Counted from the first letter of the stretch, positions 17,201-27,100 are shown. The stretch is 64,000 nucleotides of DNA from Pseudarthrobacter chlorophenolicus (GCF_000962805.1 NZ_JZTW01000003.1:177545-241544), one strand, 5' to 3'. Made by a program: numbers and translations. The notes: generated by a model from the letters alone, not told the origin.

Positions 17201-19881
17201 GCCAGAGGGATCAGCTCTGCGTCTGGCGTGTTGGCTTTGCTCAGCTGCCTGGCCAGTGCGGAGGACGCTATGTCGTCTCCGGCCAGCTTCAAAGCCGTTC
17301 TGGCAACCTCAAGTGCCTGAGCGATCCTCGCAAAGTCAGTCGCAGTGCCACGGTAATAACTACCGAGCCGCGGCCCATATTCGGGCTCACTATTAGCGAG
17401 ATTCTCCTGTGCTGTCTGCCAAGAGATGGCATCACCAAGCATGGCAATGATCTCTTTGTTGACGACCCCGGCAACGGTCGCCTCGCGAAGCGTCTTCTTG
17501 TCCGCCCGGGCTTGTTTACTCCAGGCTTTCAGTCCTCTGTGTTGCAATTCAAAACGGGCCTTAAGGCCTTTGAGATCCAGTGCGAGGACTTCAGGGCTGA
17601 AGGTTGACTCCATTGCCGACTGACGCTCGCGTACGATCGCAGCCAGCTCCCCAAGAATTCGCGCGCTTTCGTCCAAAGCCCCTTGGACACTCGGGTTGAT
17701 CCAATGTGGTTCCGGCAGGCTGCCCTGTTGGCTGAGCTCCGCGAGTGATGAGAGAGCTAGGCACTTGTTTAGAGTCAGTGATTGCGGTTCAACATCGAAA
17801 AGCACACCTAGTTGCTGGGCCTTGTCGAGCAGAGCTTCGAGTAGGGAGGCAGCCCCGGAAGTTCCCAGCTCGATGCCGCTAAGCTGGCCGAACGGAAACT
17901 GGCCAAGAGGACGGCTGAAAATTGCCGGATCGTGCTCAAGGAAAGTTTCAAGCGGGGCTATAAGGCTCTTGTCGTTCTTGTCCCATCCCTCCACGCAAAT
18001 ACTGTCAATTTCAGATTTTTTGGTCTGGTATTCAACGTCGTCTGCCTGAAGGCCGTCGATCCTTCGAAGAACATCAGTTAATTTGGACTCGGAATACCAA
18101 TGCTGGGGAACGTTCCTTCTTGTACAGAGATGGGCGGAAAGATCCGCTCGCGAACGAACGCCGGCAACGTCCAGGGCAAGAGGCCAGAATGGAATCTGTG
18201 CGTCAAAGAGTCTGACTGTTCGCAGGAGGCGTTCTGTTGCCAGGGCCAGAACGTCCACACACTTCTCAGCCTCCTTGATTTGTGCTTGTGTGAGGCTCGA
18301 TCCGGCGAGACCTCGCCAGGAGAATGATTCTCCTTCTGCAGCCGGGCGCCACACTTTCGACAGCGATACGGCGGCAAGCAGGATGTCTGCTAGTGCGTCC
18401 GCAGACAGCAAGCCAAGTTTGCTGGGATCCCCAGAGGGGTATTCCCCCACGTTTGCTAGCTGGGCCAGCCGTCCCAAGACATCAAAGAGGCTCCGCCCTA
18501 ACGGGCTTCGGACCTCGTTCATTGCGTCAGCATGGTCGCTCAGCCTGGTCCGGCTTTTGATGAGCTGAGATCGGTCCGTTTCCGAGAAAGAGCTCTTTAC
18601 TACCGGGCGGCGGGTGAGCTCAGCATGAAGCGTCTGGACCACCTGCTTACGGGTCGCCTTATGGCTATGCAGTTCAAGCAGGAATGGATCCAACTGCCTG
18701 CTTGTCAGCCGATCGCGCACCACGTCAAGCGCGGCCGCCTTTTCACTGACGAATAGCACCGTCTTTCCTGTTGCGATGAGCTCAGCGATGATGTTGGCGA
18801 TGGTCTGGCTCTTGCCGGTACCTGGAGGGCCGTCCATGATAAAGCTGCGGCCTTCTCTCGCCGCAAGAATGCACTTTCTTTGACTTCCGTCGGCGTCAAG
18901 AATGCTGTGAAGCTTTTCGGGCGGCAGACGGAAATCCAGATCTTCGTCAGAAACAGGGTCAAAGGCGAACACCTCGGAGTTCGGTGCCTCCGGGCCCAGT
19001 GCCATGAGTTGAATCATGCCGTTGGCGACAATCTTAGCTTCGTTTTGCTCAAGGTCACGGTACATAGCTTCCTTGTGGAAGCTGAAGATGGACATGACAA
19101 CCCGCTCGTCAACAGTCCAGTCTGCGTACTGCGCGATAGCCTTGCGCGCGCCGGACAGTACCGTCGCTACGTTCAGGTCGTCTACGTCGAACTCCGGGAG
19201 GTCCAGGCCGAAGTCCCTACTGAGCTTAAGGCCGAGGGCCGTGTTCAGTGCCGGTTCGTCTTCCGTTCGCCTCAACACATACTGCTTTCCCTCCTTGGCT
19301 AGACGGACGGGCACCAGCAGCAATGGACTTGAGATTTTCTTTCCGTCAGCGGGATCAATCCAATTGAGCATGCCGTGGCCCAAGTAAAGGGTCCATACCC
19401 CGCGGTCCGCATATTCTTGTTCCGAGCGTTGATGCAGCCGCTTTGACGTGCTCAGGATTTGGGCAGCGGTTTTGCCAGTGACGCGTAGGGTTCGTGATCC
19501 TTTCGTGGGAAGCCTCAGGGCCTGTGCCGATTCACCCGCTTCATCGTCTGCAGGTTCACTGCTGACGAGCATGACGTCGCCCTCCGCCACCAAGGCTTCT
19601 ACCCCTGAGCAGCCAGGTTCAACGATTTCGAAGGTCCCACTCTTGGGGTGCTGGAAATAGACAAGCCTCTGACGTCTGTCGATCGACAACAGGTCGTCCC
19701 GCCAGCGTTGCATCTGCAACGCGAGCTTTTTGTCCAAGACACCATTGCCTGTCGACACGGCTTCTCCTACCCTTCCGCCCCATGCGGAGAATTGATGCAT
19801 TTCACTCAACGTCTCGGTCTTTTCGAGCGGATCGTCCAATGAGGATATCTGTCTAATTGGTCTGCTGAGTTTCCAGTCCAA
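14281..19881 (-). CDS. Giant SF1 helicase with DUF4011, MTES_1575-type nuclease and DUF3320 domains
   Basis: An 1866-aa protein. The N-terminal part resembles DUF4011. Walker A DGPPGTGKSQTIANII lies near residue 347; Walker B VVIFDEASQVMPAD and GDQRQLPPTSFF near 1245-1290; LNVAITRARRRVEVV is helicase motif VI. A Vsr-like/REase_MTES_1575 endonuclease follows at about 1555-1640 (FEEEVLRVIRAWGYD, RIDIGVRHPD, GIECDGAAYHSAKSARDRDR), then a DUF3320 region near 1690-1740. The layout is that of large helicase-nucleases seen in defence islands. TTG 19881 is the first start; ATG 19797 (MHQFSAWGG) is an alternative and neither has a strong ribosome binding site. It lies 44 bp downstream of a HelD-like helicase gene, probably the same transcript. 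Confidence 0.87.
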   Translation of the reverse strand: MDWKLSRPIRQISSLDDPLEKTETLSEMHQFSAWGGRVGEAVSTGNGVLDKKLALQMQRWRDDLLSIDRRQRLVYFQHPKSGTFEIVEPGCSGVEALVAEGDVMLVSSEPADDEAGESAQALRLPTKGSRTLRVTGKTAAQILSTSKRLHQRSEQEYADRGVWTLYLGHGMLNWIDPADGKKISSPLLLVPVRLAKEGKQYVLRRTEDEPALNTALGLKLSRDFGLDLPEFDVDDLNVATVLSGARKAIAQYADWTVDERVVMSIFSFHKEAMYRDLEQNEAKIVANGMIQLMALGPEAPNSEVFAFDPVSDEDLDFRLPPEKLHSILDADGSQRKCILAAREGRSFIMDGPPGTGKSQTIANIIAELIATGKTVLFVSEKAAALDVVRDRLTSRQLDPFLLELHSHKATRKQVVQTLHAELTRRPVVKSSFSETDRSQLIKSRTRLSDHADAMNEVRSPLGRSLFDVLGRLAQLANVGEYPSGDPSKLGLLSADALADILLAAVSLSKVWRPAAEGESFSWRGLAGSSLTQAQIKEAEKCVDVLALATERLLRTVRLFDAQIPFWPLALDVAGVRSRADLSAHLCTRRNVPQHWYSESKLTDVLRRIDGLQADDVEYQTKKSEIDSICVEGWDKNDKSLIAPLETFLEHDPAIFSRPLGQFPFGQLSGIELGTSGAASLLEALLDKAQQLGVLFDVEPQSLTLNKCLALSSLAELSQQGSLPEPHWINPSVQGALDESARILGELAAIVRERQSAMESTFSPEVLALDLKGLKARFELQHRGLKAWSKQARADKKTLREATVAGVVNKEIIAMLGDAISWQTAQENLANSEPEYGPRLGSYYRGTATDFARIAQALEVARTALKLAGDDIASSALARQLSKANTPDAELIPLARDVANMVERFGADTRALFGTVFHEQVGDLPLTHILGILKAAQENFSAAQLLRDRLSKMLGETATPLAAKAVLRQIHALDAMDEKTAERSRHDSEVLGKRYSPRKTDWAAVRADYDWIAALRRIVGGPIEDDDVRFIEEFDASDLNLAEGLSSWLEARDKLVGFFDAERSTDLSAELNHDLEYAEELLAALGFNPAADIDVWFEYKRLFAALSDAGVPETLTALCDSHAPADQVVPAIERAALEPWAESIVEGDDRLSEHRASGRESLLKQFKELDGNLIVNAYADVVTACVARRPRSMAGPAAVIAHEANKKSRHKPIRRLLEETGSVVQGLKPCFMMSPLSVSQYLPAGFVFDVVIFDEASQVMPADSVNCIYRGKQLIVAGDQRQLPPTSFFSAADIESDDEDEPDNFDSVLDLCKASGAMVSLPLSWHYRSLHEDLITYSNYRIYEGKLNTFPGATQEADDLGVHHEFVQGIYQRGAGSKNPIEAERVVDRVLEHRRVNPELSLGVVTFSTQQAEAVSEAIERRAELEPLLTGLMEDHDRLRGFFVKNLESVQGDERDIIIFSIGYGPDEAGKLAMNFGPLTRKGGERRLNVAITRARRRVEVVSSFHAGDMSDGASAGNRHLKNYLDFAARGRAALASDISGSVGDAESPFEEEVLRVIRAWGYDAVSQVGAGGYRIDIGVRHPDKPGSFMLGIECDGAAYHSAKSARDRDRLRESVLRGLGWDIYRIWGLSWYRDRSTQEIALKQAIEDAVSGNHGVPAIAQAAESTGAMEYEEIDLSAPPAWTVPYTSASKPAHRYWYQPGDADALTDLIQYAAHVVSVEAPLHVDTFHTRLREHWGAGAIGPRAKINIERALSLAKVSGMKVKLDKEGFIRVDGANAVNVRRPTGQSDIRKAGAIPPEEFDEAVRLVVADSIVITEEELLVAVRNVFGWARRGPDIQNALQRSLRRAVKKGYCLRRPDGSYETAQ

Positions 19882-19925
19882 ACTACGGCTGCAGCCTCAA
19901 TTTTGAGTCAAGTTCTGCCGAGTTA

Positions 19926-22316
19926 TCACTTTTCCGAAGCAAGCCGGGCCAGCTCTTCGATGACAGCTGGAACCAACTTGGGCGGCACGTTATCCCGCAG
20001 CTGGGACGCGAAGAACTTGGCCCAATGCTCAGCCATCGCCTGCTGCATTCCATCCAGGCGGGACATCTCCGTCCCCACAAGACGTTCCGGGGCAGCGCCA
20101 GCTGTGAGGGATGGGACGACGTCGGAGACCAGGTCGTCTACTGGCGTGATAGTAGATGCGGCATCCGGGATAGCGGAGTTGGCTTCGGGAGCTGGATCAT
20201 TCGACATCTTTATGTCGGCTTTTGATGGCTGTCGCGACTGTTCAGAGCCAACTGCTATTTGTGGCTCAGGTTTGTCCGGACCGCCAAGAATCGGCGGCAA
20301 CGAGCCGGCGGGATAGATCACGTCCAGATGAGTAGTTGTTCGGGTCAGTGCGATGTACAGCAAGCGTTCGCCATGCGGCATTGCCAGGATTCCCGCCGGA
20401 TCAACCACCAAAACGGCGTCGAACTCGAGCCCCTTGGCATCCTCAGGCGTAACAAGATTGATAGCAGTGGACAGCTCACCATCGGTGGATTCGCTCCACT
20501 GCAAATCATCACTTCGGAATGCGGTTCTAAGCTCAGGCCACAAGTATGTCGGGGCGATCACGCCGACAAAGCGGCCCCGCCCACTGTGGGTGAATACGGA
20601 GCGCGATACCTCGTGAGCCAGTTCCTCCTGGTGGGTCCCAACGAATCGGGGCTGGTAATCAACTTCCCTCAAGATGCGCGGAGGGGTTATCGAAGGTGCG
20701 GCTGAGTTGAGCACCGGCAGGGCGACGTCAAAGACCTGCTTCGGTACCCGGTAGCCGTGCTCAAGCTCCACCACGTGGGTGCCCGTGCTGTCCGCCGTGC
20801 CCGCACTGAGAATCTGCGCCACATCGTCCCAGGAATCGCGGGAGTACGGCCCGGTCGATTGAGCTATGTCCCCGACTACGGTCATCGATCCGTTTTTGGA
20901 ACGTCTGCGGATCGCACGAAGCTGCATCTTAGACAGGTCCTGTGCTTCATCCACCACAATGTGCCCGTATGTGCGGGGTGACTCGCGCATTAGCGCCTGC
21001 GCCTCATCCAGCAGGGAAAGGTCGGCGACCGACCAAGCCTCATCTCCTACTTTGTCGGATTGCTGTCGGTACAGCAGCTCGACCTCTTCCGACGTCAGGT
21101 GCCCGTAGGCAGCCCGCTTGAGCCGTTCCTTAGAGCCAAGGAGTTCCCGCAGAAATTGCTGGGGAGTTATCTGCGGCCAGATTTTTTCAACTTCCGCTTC
21201 CAGAGCCCGTACATCGAGAAATTGTTCGGGGGCAACCTGACGGATGTTGCCAAGCAAAGGGGCACACAGCTCGACGAGCCGCTGTCTAAAGCGACGGCGC
21301 CCGTCAGCAAATGTCTCGAACTGCATGTTACTCAAGACATCGGCCACGGCGTTTGCAGGTATAGAAACAGTAAGGACTGTATTTCGTCGTTGAATTCGTA
21401 CGTCGGTGGCCGGAACTCGGATTCGTTGCTTCAGCCCAGTTTTCAAGACCTGGCTCATACGTGCCGAGCCCTTAACCTTTGCCGTCTCAGTTGAGTCTTC
21501 CCCGCTGACACGCACGTCATTGGACAAGAGGTTCTGCAATGCTTGCTGGACGACGTCATCGTCTCCAAGATCGGGCAAAACCCTTCGAATGTATTTCGTG
21601 AAGGTCGGATTGGGTCCGACGACAAGTACATCCTCTGGCGGCAATTCGTCCTGATAGTTGAACAGAAGCCACGAAACACGATGAAGGGCCACCGCCGTTT
21701 TGCCAGTGCCGGGGCCACCTTGTATGACAAGGAGCTGGTCTGGGTCCGCGCGCACGAGCTTGTCTTGAGCCGCCTGGATGGTCTTGACGATGTCCGTCAT
21801 CTCTGAGCCGCGCTTGCGGCTCAAGGCCTGCAGTAGGGCATCCCCCGTATAGGTGTGCTCGTCGAGCTCGCTAACGGCTTCGGCCAAAGCTTTGAAGACG
21901 ATGTCTTCGAAATCGAGAATCTTGTTCGCTGGCGCGTCGAAGACGCGCTTGCTGCGGAGCCCCATGGGATCTTGTATGGAGGCCTGATTAGCTACCGCTG
22001 CGGCTGGGGCCTGCCAGTTGACGACCAGGAGATTCTTGTCCTCATCGAAGATGGCAACCTTACCGATATACAGTTTGTCGCCGTCTTCAAAGTCAATGCG
22101 CGAAAGTGCAATCGGGTCATCAGGGGAGGCAACCCTGCGTTTCTCCATGGCGCGCTTATAGGCACGCCGTTCAACTGCTGAACCGGAGGAAGCCGTGGCC
22201 AGGGACCACGCTGCGTCCTGGCTGTCACGGTATTGCTTCGCTCGATCGAAATAGGACTGCTCCCGTTGAAGTTCAGCCGTCTTAGAGAGAGATCCGACGC
22301 CGGCGTCTACACCCAC
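19926..22316 (-). CDS. HelD-like UvrD/Rep-family helicase
   Basis: A 796-aa protein. VIQGGPGTGKTAVALHRVSW (about 194-213) followed by DVLVVGPNPTFTKYIRRVLP is the HelD signature; HIVVDEAQDLSKMQLRAI is Walker B; KGLEFDAVLVVDP and LLYIALTRTTTHLDVI are helicase motifs V/VI. Housekeeping HelD recycles RNA polymerase in Gram-positive bacteria. The C-terminal ~150 residues (NDPAPEANSAIPDAASTI onward) are an extra low-complexity plus helical tail. GTG 22316 follows GGGGG. The immediate downstream giant helicase-nuclease and the defence-island setting suggest a specialised paralogue rather than the housekeeping enzyme (inference). Confidence 0.85.
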   Translation of the reverse strand: MGVDAGVGSLSKTAELQREQSYFDRAKQYRDSQDAAWSLATASSGSAVERRAYKRAMEKRRVASPDDPIALSRIDFEDGDKLYIGKVAIFDEDKNLLVVNWQAPAAAVANQASIQDPMGLRSKRVFDAPANKILDFEDIVFKALAEAVSELDEHTYTGDALLQALSRKRGSEMTDIVKTIQAAQDKLVRADPDQLLVIQGGPGTGKTAVALHRVSWLLFNYQDELPPEDVLVVGPNPTFTKYIRRVLPDLGDDDVVQQALQNLLSNDVRVSGEDSTETAKVKGSARMSQVLKTGLKQRIRVPATDVRIQRRNTVLTVSIPANAVADVLSNMQFETFADGRRRFRQRLVELCAPLLGNIRQVAPEQFLDVRALEAEVEKIWPQITPQQFLRELLGSKERLKRAAYGHLTSEEVELLYRQQSDKVGDEAWSVADLSLLDEAQALMRESPRTYGHIVVDEAQDLSKMQLRAIRRRSKNGSMTVVGDIAQSTGPYSRDSWDDVAQILSAGTADSTGTHVVELEHGYRVPKQVFDVALPVLNSAAPSITPPRILREVDYQPRFVGTHQEELAHEVSRSVFTHSGRGRFVGVIAPTYLWPELRTAFRSDDLQWSESTDGELSTAINLVTPEDAKGLEFDAVLVVDPAGILAMPHGERLLYIALTRTTTHLDVIYPAGSLPPILGGPDKPEPQIAVGSEQSRQPSKADIKMSNDPAPEANSAIPDAASTITPVDDLVSDVVPSLTAGAAPERLVGTEMSRLDGMQQAMAEHWAKFFASQLRDNVPPKLVPAVIEELARLASEK

Positions 22317-22575
22317 TATTGCCCCCAGTTTTGTCGGCCCCTATGGGCCGTTCTAGCTCAGTCACAATAATGTAGCTTGCATCACTGACATCCGTTGACA
22401 TTTCATTCGGCGTGAACCCGGACCAATGCCGCATCAGGCGACCGGTTGCAGGACGGAAACTCAGGCGAACTCCTGCCATGGACCAATCCAACCAAGTGAA
22501 CCCAAAGACGGCCTCGTTCCGCCTGCGATCCACTGAAAGCCCAGTCCGGAAGATGCGGCACGGCTCCCACCACAT
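22282..22575 (-). CDS. Possible small protein, 97 aa, overlapping the HelD-like gene start
   Basis: An ATG at 22575 preceded by GAGAGGGG opens a 97-aa frame (MWWEPCRIFRTGLSVDRRRN) ending inside the HelD-like gene. The central part (FTWLDWSMAGVRLSFRPATG) looks like folded protein rather than an antisense artefact, but the Arg-rich tail is suspicious. It fills an otherwise empty 283-bp gap between the interrupted HNH gene and the HelD-like gene. I recognise no family; it could be a small partner, a remnant or chance. Confidence 0.3.
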   Translation of the reverse strand: MWWEPCRIFRTGLSVDRRRNEAVFGFTWLDWSMAGVRLSFRPATGRLMRHWSGFTPNEMSTDVSDASYIIVTELERPIGADKTGGNSGCRRRRRISL

Positions 22576-22599
22576 CCGTCCCCTCTCGGCTACCTTCAA

Positions 22600-23532
22600 T
22601 CAAGCACTTCTGAATTCGGCGTAGGCTATATCAAGCAATCCGGGGTCCGGCATTTCGGCTCGATTACCGGGAAGGACCATCAGCGGCTGTCCATGGCGCT
22701 CTTGGATTCCGTGTCGCAGCATGGGACCGTCAACTTCTCGAAGAATGTCTTCCCTAACTTCAACGACCATGTCCGGCCGAATTCCAAGGATATGGGCGTC
22801 AAAAGCCGCATGGTGGATCTTGCACAAGGCCAATCCGTTCACCACGGAAGCGATGCCACCCTCGTGGCGGTCCGCCACGATGTGGGCTGCGTCCAGCAGT
22901 TCTTTATGAGCGAGTGAACATACTGCGCATCTGGATCGGTATGCGTGCAATACCGTCGATCGAAAGACCGGCTGGTGCAGACGCCGTTTGGTCTCGACAG
23001 TCAGGTATCGCCGAAGGTGCTCTTCGAGAGGGCTACTCTGATTCACAATTCCGCGGCCCACATTCAGGTCTATGATGAACTGCTTGTTTTCCGGCTCTTC
23101 CCACAAAATGTAAACGGGAAATATCGCCTGGAATACCGCCGGTCCCATCCCAACACCATAAAACCAAATCAATGGCTTTTCTAGCTCCATCGCGGCCCTC
23201 AAGGCGCGGTTGTCGGCCTGGTCAGGATCCTCCCCTCGCCACGCATAGCGAAGCAATCCGTCCGGGCCCGGTTCATCGTCATATGGACGCTCTTTACCCG
23301 GGGCCCGATAAACCGTCTGAAACGATAGTGCAGCTGGAAGGTCTCGCGGTTTCCAAATCCCCTGTTGCGTGGGTTGTAGCCGCCGGCTCTCCCCATCCAG
23401 CGTGAAATCGAGGATGTCCTCTCGGGTGAGCCAATCCGCTCCGTCATTGGTGCGGACGGTTAATCAGGCCATCGCCTCTTGCCTCAACCGCGTGTCAAAG
23501 GAAATTCCCGGTGGTTCCCCCGTAAGTGTCAT
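22600..23532 (-). pseudogene. HNH endonuclease gene interrupted by an in-frame TGA at codon 23
   Basis: Reading from ATG 23532, the frame gives MTLTGEPPGISFDTRLRQEA, then MA, then a TGA (plus-strand tca at 23464-23466), then continues without another stop as LTVRTNDGADWLTREDILDF through to 22600, about 310 codons. The downstream part is a typical actinobacterial HNH endonuclease: CAVCSLAHKELLDAAHIV and NGLALCKIHHAAFDA carry the zinc cysteines and the HNH residues. A tryptophan codon (TGG) at codon 23 is the simplest ancestral state. No alternative start occurs after the TGA until a TTG at 23256, which would delete the N-terminal ~90 residues. The rest of the frame is well conserved, so loss is recent, or the base is a sequencing error. 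Confidence 0.8.
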
Positions 23533-23689
23533 GCGCCCAGGATAGTCCGGTTACAGACTCCAGTTGGGAATGCCTTCCACCGGCAGCTTGCGGATGAAAG
23601 TCGCAAGGCCTCGAGAAAAATGGGCTGCCTGCTGACCTGGATAAAATGGCCACTTCCCACCCGCATCCACACTAAGGATCATCCGCGCA

Positions 23690-24010
23690 GTGACACAGAA
23701 CGAACCGGAGCTCTTCGACCTGCCAGAAGCAGCACACACAACTCCAGTAATCGAAGACACTCCGATCTCGCCCGCCCAGATCGCTAGCATCCGAACCGCC
23801 TTTGACCGCGCGGGAATCGCCTCAATGACCGAACGCCAACAGGTGATTCAGAGCTGCGTGATCCGCAAGATCTCGAACATTAGGGAAGTGTACTCACGCG
23901 AAGTGCGCCAGGTGCTGGCACGCATCGAAGGATGGGGCCGAACGACGAATGCAGCAACAGGCTCGGCCTGGGACAACCGGGAAGAAGACACTTGGATCGA
24001 CAAGCTTTAG
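23690..24010 (+). CDS. Small uncharacterised protein, 106 aa, upstream of the BREX operon
   Basis: Starts at GTG 23690 (AAGGAT lies 13 bases upstream). The sequence is acidic at the N-terminus (MTQNEPELFDLPEAAHTTP), then a helical domain (ISPAQIASIRTAFDRAGIAS), and ends with the acidic/aromatic tail NREEDTWIDKL. I recognise no named family. It is divergent from the interrupted HNH gene and on the same strand as pglW, 131 bp ahead of it. It may be a BREX accessory or regulator, but a chromosomal gene unrelated to defence is equally possible. Confidence 0.6.
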   Translation: MTQNEPELFDLPEAAHTTPVIEDTPISPAQIASIRTAFDRAGIASMTERQQVIQSCVIRKISNIREVYSREVRQVLARIEGWGRTTNAATGSAWDNREEDTWIDKL

Positions 24011-24141
24011 CGTCCCAGGCCAAAAAGCCGCAACTCGCCGGCGGAGCGCCGGCACCGGACCCAAAACGTGCATCCGAAACGTTGGTAATGTAAGCCAGTG
24101 GTGTCAAAGAGTTCGGAAGCAAGTTTCATGGGGGAACAGGT

Positions 24142-27100
24142 GTGGCGCAAGACCGCTGGATCGAAGTAAGCGATTCGCAGTTCCCGCATGAGGTCGAGGG
24201 CCTCGCCTACCTCAAGAGCAAGATTCCGGCTCAAAGTCCCTACCGGGTGTGGAGTAACTTCGAGTTCCGTGATAGCCGCGGCGGTTGGCACGAGGTCGAC
24301 GCCCTGTTGCTGGGCCGTGGCGCTCTCCACCTTTTGGAGCTCAAGTACTACTCCGGCCGGCTGACCGGCAATGACACCCAGTGGCTCCGCGACGGAAGAC
24401 GCGCGGAACCGTCACCGCTGCTTTTGGCACGACGGAAGGCTCAGTACCTGGCCTCAAAGCTCAAAGACGCGCTGGCTGACTGGGCACGTGAAAAGGGCAT
24501 TGGATTCGACGAGGTGCGCGGCCTCGTACCCTTCGTCAATCAGGCCGTATTCCTTCACCACCCACGGTTTATCAGCGAGTTGCCCGTTTCCTCGGCGCTC
24601 GGTCTCTATGGACTCGACGAAGCCGAAGGTATCAGCCATCTTCCGGGTATCAGCGACTTAATTGGCCAGGAACCGCGTGCCAACGCAGCCATCGGTCAGA
24701 ACCAGGAAGCGATCCTCGTAGATCTCATGGCGCGCATCGGCCTGGTCCAGCGCCGCGAACGCGAGGCCGGGTCGTGGATCATTGCAGACGGAGCCCTTGA
24801 CGAGGGCCCCGGCTGGCAGGACTGGAGTGGCTATCACAAGGTCTCAAAGCAGGAAACGGTGCGGATCCGTTTCCAGGTCACGCCGCCGGGAACATCGCAG
24901 TCCGTAGCCAGCCGCAACTACAAGATCGCCGAACACGAATTCCGGCTCATGAGCCGGCTTTCACATGACGGTCTCTTGAGGCCCCGCGATCTGGTCGACT
25001 CTGAGCTCGGGGTCGGATTGGTCTACGACTACTCCGATGGCATGCAGCGGCTGGATCTGTGGCTCGCCGGGCAGCCTAACGGGCTGCCCCTGGATCAGCG
25101 CCTGTACATCATCCGTCAGCTGGCAGAAGCCCTCGACTACGCCCATCGCAACCAGGTGGTCCACCGTGGCCTGAGTCCCAAGGCCGTCTGGGTCAAGACG
25201 GTGCACGGACAGCCCAAGGTCTTTATCGGCGACTGGCAAAGCGCTGGCTTGGCTTCAGGCCAGGTCCTCACCGGCCACGCCGCCGATGGCGTCACTTCAC
25301 TGCTGGATCGCAGGCCGGACCCCAATCAGGCTGACGCGTGGCTGACCGAAGCTTTTGAAGCCCCAGAGGGACGCTGGCAACCGGAATCAGCAGATCGTAT
25401 CCGGGTGGACGTCTTTTCTCTTGGCGCCCTGGCTTACTTCATCCTCGCGTCGCAACGTCCCGCTGATTCGTCGCTGGTCCTTTCGGAGCGCCTCCGGAAC
25501 CAGCGTGGCCTGGACCTGTCCCTCGAGTTGCCCTCTATCTCGCCAAGCATCCGCGAAGCCGTGCTGGGTGCCACCAGGCCCGCCCCCCGCGAGCGGTTCG
25601 ACGGCGTTGGTAAGTTCGTGGACGCCTTGTTCGATTCCTCCTCGCCCTCCGCCTTAGCAAGTGAGGATGTCGACGCCGTCGAGGCTGCTCCGGGCACGGT
25701 TTTGGCTGACGGACGATTTACTGTCGTTCGCCGGCTCGGGCGCGGCTCTACTGCGGTCGGGCTGCTGGTTAAAGACGCGGACGACGACGGCGCGCAGCGC
25801 GTGTTGAAGGTTGCGGTGGACGCGAAGGCGGCGCAACGGCTCCACGAAGAGGCCGCAGTGTTGCGTGCGCTGTCCGGTCCGCGCTTGGTCAAGATTGTCG
25901 ATGGGCCGCTCTCCCTCGGCGACCGCTCAGCCTTGCTGCTGGAGAGCGCTGGCGAGCAAACACTCAGCGAGCTGCTGCGCGAGCGTAAACGTCTCTCCCT
26001 GGACCTGCTGGAAAGACTCGGCCGGGACCTCCTTGAGGCACTTGTTCAACTGGACAAGGACGGTGTCGATCACCGCGACATCAAGCCAGGCAACTTGGGC
26101 GTTCGGACAGAGCGCAGCGGCAAACACCTCGTACTCTTCGACTTCTCTCTTTCCCGCGCTGCGGCGTCGGACGTCGCTGCAGGAACCCCTCCCTATCTTG
26201 ATCCATTCCTGGGTGGGGTCCGGACTCGGTTCGATTCCGCGGCGGAACGATACGCTGCCGCCGTCGTTCTATTTGAAATGGCAACAGGTCACACGCCGTT
26301 CTATGGTGACCCGCTTGCCAACCCCGCGTCCGTACCGGATGAAGCCACGATCGAGGCCCACGACTTTGACCGGGCCGTTGCACCACGCCTCGTCTCCTTC
26401 TTCCGCACGGCACTGGCCCGCGACGCCAAGCGACGCTATGACACCGCTACTGAGATGCTGGAGAACTGGCGGGCTGCGTTCCCGACGGATGCCACCACCG
26501 CCCCGGAGAACTCGGATGAACTCGCGGCTCTGGCCACACCGGCCACCCCGCTGGAACAGTCCGGCCTTTCGGCGCGCGCCCTCTCCGCCCTGGAACCGCT
26601 CGGAGTCACCACCGTTGGGGAACTCACAGCCGTTGACCCAATCCGGCTCAACGCCCTTCGGGGCGTTGCACTCGCCACCCGCCGGGAGGCTTCAGCGCGG
26701 GCTAGCCTGTGGCGGGAAAAGTTCGGCGAGAAGAAGCAGGGAAATCCGGGGACCGCCCCGCTCCCCTCGGTGCTGGCCCTTGCCGAACAACTCATCGAGG
26801 CTGCGGGAACACGGAAGGCGGTGCAGTCCCGAGCTGCCGCCGGCCTGATCCTTGGCACATACGGCGATGTGGATGCATTTGCCACCCAGGCACAGCTGGG
26901 TGCAAACCTGCCCAACCCTGTCACTGCGGCCGGCGCGAACCAGCTCGTCGGAAAACTCCAGACTTCGTGGGCCGAAGATCCACGCGTGCTGGGCTACCTG
27001 CGTCACCTGACCAGCGTGGTGAACCAACGCCTTGCTGCCCTTGGCGGGACGGCAACGGTCGACGAACTGGCCGCGGAAGTGCTCGCCCAGACCACGATCG

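Noticed and set aside
16504..17607. Plus-strand frame (367 codons) inside the giant helicase gene
   Set aside because: Lies wholly antisense to conserved coding sequence, and no motif is seen.
23464..23466. Selenocysteine or programmed readthrough at the TGA in the HNH gene
   Set aside because: No cysteine-like position, no visible SECIS-like hairpin directly downstream and no seleno-machinery context; a Trp-to-stop point mutation or base error is simpler.
24020..24060. GCCGGC repeats after the 106-aa gene as a terminator
   Set aside because: The stem is only 6 bp with no U-tract; too common in GC-rich DNA to call.
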